From positions 1 to 10,906 of the forward strand of contig JAKLQB010000526.1 of assembly GCA_022013615.1 (NCBI GenBank): a stretch of 10,906 nt of DNA. The letters are read 5' to 3'. The DNA comes from Desulfobacterales bacterium. GTDB taxonomy: Bacteria > Desulfobacterota > DSM-4660 > Desulfatiglandales > Desulfatiglandaceae. The position numbers were made by a program, and so were the translations under genes. Below are positions 6,228 through 10,906 of the stretch, in pieces. The notes beneath the pieces were generated by a model. That model did no database searches and was not told the origin of the DNA. It saw only the letters and a program-made list of their open reading frames with translations. The stretch's first letter is position 1. Each line of letters begins with the position of its first letter.

Positions 6228-6872
6228 CTATTCTTTTTTGGTTTTATCCGGCAAAATTTCGCCTTTGAATATAGTCACCTTAACTCCAATTATTCCGTAT
6301 GTTGTACGCGCTTCGGCAAAGCCATAATCTATGTCAGCTCTGAGGGTGTGAAGAGGAACTCTGCCTTCCCGATACCACTCCCTACGAGCCATCTCAGCCC
6401 CTCCCAACCGGCCGCTACAGGCAATTTTGATGCCCTGGGCCCCAAACCTCAAAGCAGCAGTTACACTCTTCTTCATTGCCCGCCTGAAAGCGATCCTCCG
6501 AACCAGTTGCAGAGCCACGTTCTCTGCAACTAATTGTGCTTCAACCTCAGCTTTTCTTACTTCTTGAATATCTATAATGATCTCCCTATTGATCATTTTT
6601 TCAAGTTCTCGCTTCAGCTTTTCAATCTCAACGCCCTTTTTGCCTATAACAATCCCAGGTCTGGCGGTGTACATGCGAATTCGGACCTTATTGGCAGCTC
6701 TTTCAATCTCTATTCTTGCCACACCGGCCTGAAAAAGTCTCTTTTTCAAAAACTTCCTGATGTTGTAATCTTCAAGGACAAATTTGCTGTATTCCTTGCG
6801 AGCAAACCATCTCGAATCCCAGTTTCTATTAACTCCCAATCTAAAGCCGATCGGATGAACTTTCTGGCCCAA
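6228..6872 (-). CDS. rpsC: 30S ribosomal protein S3
   Basis: Head protein at the mRNA entry channel, with helicase function together with S4 and S5. It is 214 residues, the usual core length with a short C-terminal tail. It starts [14 protein letters not shown], contains the KH domain loop GIVIGKKG (GKKG at residues 77–80), and in the C-terminal domain [20 protein letters not shown] and [11 protein letters not shown]. The start is TTG 6870–6872: the product begins exactly as S3 does, and GGAGG lies 6 bases upstream. A 111-base gap with a two-tier hairpin precedes it. Confidence 0.97.
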   Translation of the reverse strand: MGQKVHPIGFRLGVNRNWDSRWFARKEYSKFVLEDYNIRKFLKKRLFQAGVARIEIERAANKVRIRMYTARPGIVIGKKGVEIEKLKRELEKMINREIIIDIQEVRKAEVEAQLVAENVALQLVRRIAFRRAMKKSVTAALRFGAQGIKIACSGRLGGAEMARREWYREGRVPLHTLRADIDYGFAEARTTYGIIGVKVTIFKGEILPDKTKKE

Positions 6873-6878
6873 TACACA

Positions 6879-6883
6879 CCTCC
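6879..6883 (-). promoter_or_regulatory. Ribosome binding site of rpsC
   Basis: GGAGG on the minus strand, 6 bases before TTG 6870–6872. Confidence 0.85.
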
Positions 6884-6917
6884 AGAGCGATTAAACGGTT
6901 ATGTGGTTAAGCTGCTA

Positions 6918-6957
6918 AATGTTATAAGTGGATTACAAACAATCCGAATTCAACATT
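6918..6957 (-). promoter_or_regulatory. Symmetrical two-tier hairpin, rplV–rpsC gap
   Basis: In the minus-strand RNA AATGTT pairs with AACATT (6 bp), then a 6×6 internal loop (GAATTC / ACTTAT), then GGATT pairs with AATCC (5 bp) around a 6-base loop GTTTGT. It starts 26 bases after the rplV stop and ends 34 bases before the rpsC ribosome site. No U-tract follows. The symmetrical layout makes it more than a random short stem, but its stability would be modest. Confidence 0.45.
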
Positions 6958-6983
6958 CTCAATTCCTACAACGCATTATTGAT

Positions 6984-7316
6984 CTACTTCTCATTCAGGA
7001 CAACAGTAAGATGACTCGTTCTCTTCCTTATGGGCGTTGCACGCCCTTGTGCCCGGGGCCGCCACCGCTTCAGAGTTGGTCCTTCGTCAGCATAAACCCG
7101 CATGATGTAAAGGGAGTCCACGTCCACACCTGTATTTTGTTCAACATTCGCAATCGCTGAATTGACTAATTTTTTTAGTATTCGCGCCCCTCTCTGGGGT
7201 GCAAAGGAAAGCATATTCAATGCCTCTCCGACCTGCTTCCCCCTGACTTGATCCATAACCAAACGAATCTTGCGGGGTGAAATCCTAACAAATTTTGCCA
7301 CTGCCCTCGTTTCCAT
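6984..7316 (-). CDS. rplV: 50S ribosomal protein L22
   Basis: Lines the polypeptide exit tunnel with a long beta-hairpin near the constriction also formed by L4. It is 110 residues (family 110–115). Seen are AVAKFVRISPRKIRLVMDQV, the helix SAIANVEQN, and the hairpin DEGPTLKRWRPRAQGRATPI with the closing RKRTSHLTVVL. No insertion or deletion is apparent in the hairpin tip, where macrolide-resistance changes occur in other species. ATG 7314–7316 has only a weak GGA upstream; it is 36 bases after rpsS. Confidence 0.97.
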   Translation of the reverse strand: METRAVAKFVRISPRKIRLVMDQVRGKQVGEALNMLSFAPQRGARILKKLVNSAIANVEQNTGVDVDSLYIMRVYADEGPTLKRWRPRAQGRATPIRKRTSHLTVVLNEK

Positions 7317-7352
7317 AATAACATTCCAATTCAGGCACTCAGCCTTTAGCGG

Positions 7353-7643
7353 TTATTTCTTCTTGCCCTTCAACCTGGATTTCTTATCCCCGGCATGTCC
7401 ATAAAAGGTTCGTGTGGGGGCAAATTCACCCAATTTATGCCCCACCATGTCTTCAGTAACAAATACTGGCAGGAATTTTCTACCATTGTGCACCGCAAAT
7501 GTCAGGCCGACAAACTCAGGGAGAATCGTTGACCTGCGCGACCATGTCTTGATGATTTTCCTGCTCATTGTTCCGGCCGCGTTTTGTACCTTCTTCAATA
7601 GATGATCATCGACAAAAGGTCCTTTTTTTAACGATCTTGGCAA
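7353..7643 (-). CDS. rpsS: 30S ribosomal protein S19
   Basis: Head protein that forms a pair with S13 and contacts the A-site finger. It is 96 residues (family 92–96). It has the start [19 protein letters not shown], the central [17 protein letters not shown], and the signature [20 protein letters not shown], ending in a lysine-rich tail. The start is TTG 7641–7643, proven by the family N-terminus and by GAGGGAG 7 bases upstream. Its leader is the 82-base rplB–rpsS gap, which holds a strong hairpin. Confidence 0.97.
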   Translation of the reverse strand: MPRSLKKGPFVDDHLLKKVQNAAGTMSRKIIKTWSRRSTILPEFVGLTFAVHNGRKFLPVFVTEDMVGHKLGEFAPTRTFYGHAGDKKSRLKGKKK

Positions 7644-7650
7644 GGTTTTT

Positions 7651-7657
7651 CTCCCTC
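7651..7657 (-). promoter_or_regulatory. Ribosome binding site of rpsS
   Basis: GAGGGAG on the minus strand, 7 bases before TTG 7641–7643. Confidence 0.85.
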
Positions 7658-7673
7658 TTGATTCAATTTACAC

Positions 7674-7715
7674 CCCATCCCGGCTTCTCTCCTGAAGTGA
7701 GCCGGTTTAGATGGG
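7674..7715 (-). promoter_or_regulatory. Strong bulged hairpin in the rplB–rpsS gap
   Basis: Ten bases after the rplB stop the transcript reads CCCATC, TAAA, CCGGCT, a 14-base loop, AGCCGG, GATGGG. Two perfect 6-bp stems stack, with TAAA bulged on the 5' side only. The loop contains AGGAGA, a Shine-Dalgarno-like sequence that is not followed by a start codon. No U-run follows, so it is not a terminator. The stem ends 16 bases before the rpsS ribosome site. It is the best-formed RNA structure in the window. Confidence 0.65.
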
Positions 7716-7725
7716 ATTCGTGAGA

Positions 7726-8550
7726 CTACTTTTTTCGTCTTTTTACAATAAGCCTGTCGCTCGACTTCCTGACTCTGGTCCTGTAGCCCTTGGTCGGAAC
7801 ACCCCAAGGGGTCACAGGATGACGTCCACCTGAGGACTTACCTTCTCCTCCACCATGAGGATGATCCACTGGGTTCATGGCAACACCCCTCACATGGGGC
7901 CTTTTCCCTAACCATCTGTTTCTACCGGCTTTGCCGATAGATATGTTTTCATGGTCAAGGTTGCCGACCTGACCTATCGTTGCCTTACAGTCCAGAAGGA
8001 CCATTCGTACCTCACCGGACGGAAGTTTGATCTGGGCATACTTCCCTTCTTTTGCCATTAGTTGCGCATAACTTCCCGCGCTTCTGGCCAGCTGTCCACC
8101 ATGCCCAATCTTTAGTTCAATATTGTGGATATGTGTTCCCAAAGGCATTTCCCTCAAGGAAATGGAATTACCTGGCTTGATTTCCGCACCCGGACCCGAG
8201 CTCACCTGATCTCCTACCCCAAGTTTGAGTGGGGCCAGGATGTACCGTTTTTCTCCGTCTACATAATGCAAAAGAGCTATGTTTGACGAACGGTTAGGAT
8301 CATATTCAATCGAGGTCACTCGAGCAGGGATCCCGTCCTTATTCCTTCTGAAATCGATCAACCTGTATTTTCGTTTGTGACCGCCTCCCCTATGCCGTAT
8401 GGTCATACGGCCAGCCGAATTCCTGCCTCCCGTTTTTCTAATGGCTGCAAGAAGGCTTTTCTCAGGCCCCTTGCGAGTTACTTCCTCAAACGTAGAAGAA
8501 CTCTGAAATCTTCTTCCCGGTGAGGTTGGTTTATTCGTCTTAATACCCAT
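7726..8550 (-). CDS. rplB: 50S ribosomal protein L2
   Basis: Primary 23S rRNA-binding protein needed for subunit joining and peptidyl transferase centre assembly. It is 274 residues (E. coli 273). Segments in order: TSPGRRFQ near the N-terminus, [17 protein letters not shown] at about 47–63, the OB-fold and SH3-like middle with [17 protein letters not shown], and the signature [20 protein letters not shown] at 222–241. The histidine of DHPHGGG (residue 230) matches the functionally important His229 of E. coli. ATG 8548–8550 has GGAG 6 bases upstream; it follows rplW by 26 bases. Confidence 0.98.
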   Translation of the reverse strand: MGIKTNKPTSPGRRFQSSSTFEEVTRKGPEKSLLAAIRKTGGRNSAGRMTIRHRGGGHKRKYRLIDFRRNKDGIPARVTSIEYDPNRSSNIALLHYVDGEKRYILAPLKLGVGDQVSSGPGAEIKPGNSISLREMPLGTHIHNIELKIGHGGQLARSAGSYAQLMAKEGKYAQIKLPSGEVRMVLLDCKATIGQVGNLDHENISIGKAGRNRWLGKRPHVRGVAMNPVDHPHGGGEGKSSGGRHPVTPWGVPTKGYRTRVRKSSDRLIVKRRKK

Positions 8551-8576
8551 TACTTGCTCCGCAGTACGTGGTCAGT

Positions 8577-8867
8577 TTACATTCCTTCAAAAAATTCGAT
8601 GTTCGCCCCCGGGACCAGCCTGACAACCGCCTTCTTCCAATCAGACTTCTTTCCCACGGTTTTTCCCATCCTGCGCCGCTTGCCACGCACGTTCATAGTC
8701 TGCACATCCAAAACCTTTGTCTTAAAAAAGGTCTCAACGGCCTGTCTTATTTCCACCTTATTAGCCTTTTTGTGTACCTTGAATGTTATTTGGTTAGCAC
8801 CTTCCTTCTGAATGTTCGCTTTTTCCGTGATGTGCGGCTCTTTAATCACTTGGTATATATCCATCAC
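8577..8867 (-). CDS. rplW: 50S ribosomal protein L23
   Basis: Exit-tunnel protein and docking site for trigger factor and SRP. It is 96 residues (family 93–100), with IYQVIKEPHITEKA at the N-terminus, FKVHKKANKVEIRQAVETFF in the middle, and VLDVQTMNVRGKRRRMGK, then DWKKAVVRL. The start could be GTG 8865–8867 (4-base overlap with the rplD stop) or the adjacent ATG 8862–8864. AGGAGG lies 10 bases before the GTG and 13 before the ATG, so I list the GTG. Overlap implies translational coupling with rplD. Confidence 0.95.
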   Translation of the reverse strand: MMDIYQVIKEPHITEKANIQKEGANQITFKVHKKANKVEIRQAVETFFKTKVLDVQTMNVRGKRRRMGKTVGKKSDWKKAVVRLVPGANIEFFEGM

Positions 8868-9487
8868 GATATCAACGCCTCCTCTATCTTTCCTACGGCG
8901 GATTGCTCCAGGAAAAGGAGATCATATTTCAGGATATCATAAACGTTAAGCCCCTGATACCGCATTACCTTCACCCATGGGACATTTTTAGATGATTTTT
9001 CCAGGTTTACCAATTTGTCTTCAGTCACAATCAGTGCCTTATTTACATCAAAAATCTTCATAACTCCCACAAAATTTTTTGTCTTGATCTCCGGAAGGTC
9101 AAAACTATCGATCACTTTAAGACGATCGGTCTGGACTTTATCTGTCAACGCCATGCACAGAGCAATCTTTTTTACTTTCTTTGGGACCTTGAGAACATAC
9201 TTACGGGGGTTCGGTCCAAAAGCCACGCCTCCTCCCCTTCTTGTGGGAGAAGCGGCAGATCCAACTCTCGCCCTGCCAGTCCCTTTTTGCCGCCAGAGCT
9301 TTCTTCCCGAGGCTTTAACCTTTGAACGGCCTTTTGTGGCAGCAGTTCCTGACCTGTGACTGGCAAGCTGACTAACCACGACCTGATGAAGGACATGTTT
9401 TTTTATTGGAACATCAAAGATTTCTTCCCTCAGTTCCACTTCAGAAACCTTTTCTTTTTGAAGATTGAGGACATCCACGACAGTCAT
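8864..9487 (-). CDS. rplD: 50S ribosomal protein L4
   Basis: Tunnel-constriction protein; in E. coli and relatives it also represses the S10 operon at its leader. It is 207 residues (E. coli 201). The extended loop is clear: HRSGTAATKGRSKVKASGRK, then WRQKGTGRARVGSAASPTRR and GGGVAFGPNPRKY. The globular part has ALCMALTDKV and ends in an acidic helix. The tunnel loop shows no obvious deletion. ATG 9485–9487 has AAGGGG 6 bases upstream. The L4-dependent leader would lie upstream of rpsJ if present, but tuf is there instead, so that mechanism is not supported. Confidence 0.97.
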   Translation of the reverse strand: MTVVDVLNLQKEKVSEVELREEIFDVPIKKHVLHQVVVSQLASHRSGTAATKGRSKVKASGRKLWRQKGTGRARVGSAASPTRRGGGVAFGPNPRKYVLKVPKKVKKIALCMALTDKVQTDRLKVIDSFDLPEIKTKNFVGVMKIFDVNKALIVTEDKLVNLEKSSKNVPWVKVMRYQGLNVYDILKYDLLFLEQSAVGKIEEALIS

Positions 9488-9515
9488 CTCGGGCCCCTTA
9501 CCCTTTCCTCGTTCG

Positions 9516-9575
9516 TTGAGTCTGTTGGTTTCACCGGATTAATCGAGCCTGGATCTATGAACGCAACAAACTCAA
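9516..9575 (-). repeat. Inverted repeat in the rplC–rplD gap
   Basis: Eleven bases after the rplC stop, TTGAGTTTGTTG (9575–9564, minus strand) can pair with CAACAGACTCAA (9527–9516) over 12 bp with a single U·G, around a 36-base loop. The arms are low-complexity (TTG/GTT-rich). The rest of the 99-base gap leads into the rplD ribosome site and contains no other feature. It resembles a small dispersed repeat or a remnant of one. Confidence 0.55.
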
Positions 9576-9586
9576 TAGACACTGCA

Positions 9587-10207
9587 TCAAACCTTACTAA
9601 TTTCAATAAGGCCGTTGGAACTTCCCGGTACAGCCCCCCGGACCAGAACCACATCCATTTCAGGCCTAACGCCAACTACTTTTAGGTTCTTGATTGTAAC
9701 ACGGTGGCATCCCATTCTGCCGGGAAGTTTTTTCCCTTTCTGAACCCTCCCAGGCGTGGCACTGGATCCGATCGAACCAGGGACCCTGTGCGAACGGGAT
9801 CCGTGGGTCTTCCTTCCTCCGGAGAAACCCCACCGTTTAATAACACCACTGAATCCCCTGCCTTTACTAATACCAATCACATGAACAATATCATTGACAT
9901 TAAAAATATCTGATTTTATCTCCTGGCCGAGCTCGAAGGTTTCAGGGTCATCAATGCGTATCTCATTTAGATGTGCGAAATATCTTTCCCCCGCTGCCCT
10001 GAAATGACCCCGCAAAGGTTTATTAACCCGACTCTCTTTTTTGGGCTCATACCCTACCTGGATTGCATTATATCCCTCTTTCTCAACGGTCTTCTTCTGG
10101 GTCACGACACAGGGTCCAATCTTCAAGACAGTCACAGGTACACTCTTTCCCTCTTCAAGGAAATGTTGTGTCATGCCCAGTTTTCTTCCAAAAAGTTTTT
10201 TGACCAT
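9587..10207 (-). CDS. rplC: 50S ribosomal protein L3
   Basis: One of the two assembly-initiator proteins of the 50S; its long loop reaches the peptidyl transferase centre. It is 206 residues (family 205–215). It opens KKLFGRKLGMTQHF and has the segments VIGISKGRGFSGVIKRWGF, the basic stretch KTHGSRSHRVPGSIGSSATP and PGRMGCHRVTIKNL. Where E. coli has GSIGQNQTPG, with a methylated glutamine, this protein has GSIGSSATPG without glutamine. ATG 10205–10207 has GGAG 10 bases upstream. The 227-base gap before it carries a repeat element. Confidence 0.97.
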   Translation of the reverse strand: MVKKLFGRKLGMTQHFLEEGKSVPVTVLKIGPCVVTQKKTVEKEGYNAIQVGYEPKKESRVNKPLRGHFRAAGERYFAHLNEIRIDDPETFELGQEIKSDIFNVNDIVHVIGISKGRGFSGVIKRWGFSGGRKTHGSRSHRVPGSIGSSATPGRVQKGKKLPGRMGCHRVTIKNLKVVGVRPEMDVVLVRGAVPGSSNGLIEISKV

Positions 10208-10300
10208 AAGTATTCAGCTCCAAATTACTCCCCTTTTAGGCCCTTAGTAATAAATTCCTGCGCAAAACGTGCAGAAAATTTAAAATCAAAACTAGAACTC

Positions 10301-10414
10301 AAAAAAGTGTGAAGTGACTAAAGTAAAGGATTTTAGACATTTTGTAAGATCTATGGAGCGAAGCGACTCCTTAACTTTAGGCACTTCAAACTTTAGTTCA
10401 CTTTAGGCACTTTT
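10301..10414 (-). repeat. Imperfect palindromic element, rpsJ–rplC gap
   Basis: The arms 10414–10390 and 10324–10301 are imperfect inverted repeats of about 24 bases (minus strand AAAAGTGCCTAAAGTG…ACTAAAGT against ACTTTAGTCACTTCA…CACTTTT). Inside, a 13-base direct repeat (plus ACTTTAGGCACTT at 10374 and 10400) and a bulged hairpin GGAG-U-CG-CUU-CG-CUCC (10370–10355) occupy the centre. Next to rpsJ, CCGG-ATAAA-CCGG forms another small stem. It looks like a non-coding, mobile-type or REP/MITE-like repeat; only one copy is in view. Bases 10300–10208 hold a weak hairpin (10258–10274) and the rplC ribosome site. Confidence 0.65.
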
Positions 10415-10434
10415 CCGGTTTATCCGGGTTAGGG

Positions 10435-10749
10435 TTAAGGGAGTTTGATCTCCACATCCACCCCGGCAGCCAGGTCAAGCTTCATAAGGGCATCCACAGT
10501 CTGTTGGGTCGGTTCAAGGATATCCAATAGACGCTTGTGAGTTCTTATTTCAAATTGTTCTCTTGACTTCTTATTCACATGAGGGGATCTCAGAACACAG
10601 TATTTATTAATAGTCGTAGGGAGCGGAATTGGTCCAGCCACTCTCGCACCTGTCTCCTTTGCCGTATCCACAATTTCCATGGCTGACTGATCCAGCAATT
10701 TGTGATCATACGCCTTCAAGCGGATTCGGATCTTTTGGTTGGCAATCAT
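10435..10749 (-). CDS. rpsJ: 30S ribosomal protein S10
   Basis: Head protein of the 30S; in E. coli it also links NusB–NusG transcription complexes to the ribosome. It is 104 residues (family 102–105): [18 protein letters not shown], the block [14 protein letters not shown], the loop [20 protein letters not shown] and [19 protein letters not shown], ending [11 protein letters not shown] 10747–10749 has AGAGG 4 bases upstream. It starts 12 bases after the tuf stop, so it is probably transcribed with tuf rather than from its own S10 promoter. Confidence 0.98.
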   Translation of the reverse strand: MIANQKIRIRLKAYDHKLLDQSAMEIVDTAKETGARVAGPIPLPTTINKYCVLRSPHVNKKSREQFEIRTHKRLLDILEPTQQTVDALMKLDLAAGVDVEIKLP

Positions 10750-10761
10750 GCTTCCTCTCCC

Positions 10762-10906
10762 CTATTCAATAATATCGCTGATGACCCCGGCACCAACAGT
10801 CCTCCCACCTTCACGAATGGCAAACCTCAACTCCTTCTCCATCGCTATGGGGGTAATTAAATTCACCGCCATCGACACATTGTCACCAGGCATCACCATC
10901 TCTATC
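10762..10906 (-). CDS. tuf: Elongation factor Tu, C-terminal 47 residues (partial)
   Basis: GTPase that carries aminoacyl-tRNA to the ribosome. Only the end of domain 3 is in the window: [20 protein letters not shown], then the hallmark [20 protein letters not shown] and a final E before TAG at 10762–10764. The frame is open to the window edge. Its place directly before rpsJ is the str–S10 junction common in proteobacteria and many other bacteria. No terminator is visible between tuf and rpsJ (12 bases). Confidence 0.97.
   Translation of the reverse strand, partial: IEMVMPGDNVSMAVNLITPIAMEKELRFAIREGGRTVGAGVISDIIE

Noticed and set aside
6534..7160. A 208-residue plus-strand open frame across the start of rpsC and the end of rplV
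   Set aside because: It is antisense to two certain ribosomal genes and the gap between them, has no recognisable domain and its composition is what the reverse of those genes gives.
9484..9675. A 63-residue minus-strand frame across the rplC end and the rplC–rplD gap
   Set aside because: It overlaps rplC in another frame, has no relation to known proteins, and its end is made by the inverted repeat.
10208..10434. An L4-binding S10 leader in the rpsJ–rplC gap
   Set aside because: The known leader precedes rpsJ, and this gap lies after it; the structure here is a repeat and shows no recognisable L4 site.
1..10906. A search for defence, mobile or biosynthetic genes hidden in the window
   Set aside because: Nearly all of the sequence is accounted for by the conserved ribosomal cluster; all gaps are under 230 bases and contain no unexplained ORF with a ribosome binding site.

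Overview
The window is one uninterrupted stretch of the bacterial S10–spc ribosomal protein supercluster, all on the minus strand, so transcription runs from base 10906 towards base 1. The order is tuf (3' end only), rpsJ, rplC, rplD, rplW, rplB, rpsS, rplV, rpsC, rplP, rpmC, rpsQ, rplN, rplX, rplE, rpsN, rpsH, rplF, rplR, rpsE, rpmD, rplO, secY (5' part only). All 21 complete genes look intact, with near-canonical lengths and family motifs. I see no frameshift, insertion sequence, tRNA, CRISPR array or foreign gene.

The source is a bacterium. Protein style (S3, L2, S5, L24), tuf directly before rpsJ, a zinc-type S14 of 61 residues, and moderate base composition suggest a deltaproteobacterium (Desulfobacterota, perhaps a Desulfobacterales sulfate reducer). 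That placement is inference from memory of the families, not a search result.

Layout. 10906–10435 holds the EF-Tu end and S10. 10434–6984 holds L3, L4, L23, L2, S19 and L22. 6983–4545 holds S3, L16, L29, S17, L14 and L24. 4544–1446 holds L5, S14, S8, L6, L18 and S5. 1445–1 holds L30, L15 and the first 250 residues of SecY. The products assemble the 30S and 50S subunits; EF-Tu delivers aminoacyl-tRNA and SecY receives nascent membrane and secreted proteins from the ribosome.

The unusual content is between the genes. Every gap longer than about 75 bases carries a fold-back or repeat, usually beginning 0–30 bases after the upstream stop codon. These include two clearly 7-base-periodic repeat arrays (rplX–rplE, rpsN–rpsH), an imperfect palindrome of about 114 bases (rpsJ–rplC), two-tier hairpins (rplB–rpsS, rplV–rpsC), a terminator-like hairpin (rpsH–rplF), a GC-rich fold-back (rplR–rpsE) and long-armed inverted repeats (rplC–rplD, rplF–rplR). 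Five genes (rpsS, rpsC, rplE, rpsN, rpsE) start with TTG behind strong Shine-Dalgarno sequences. No gene-level novel system is present; the intergenic repeats are the only candidates for something undescribed.
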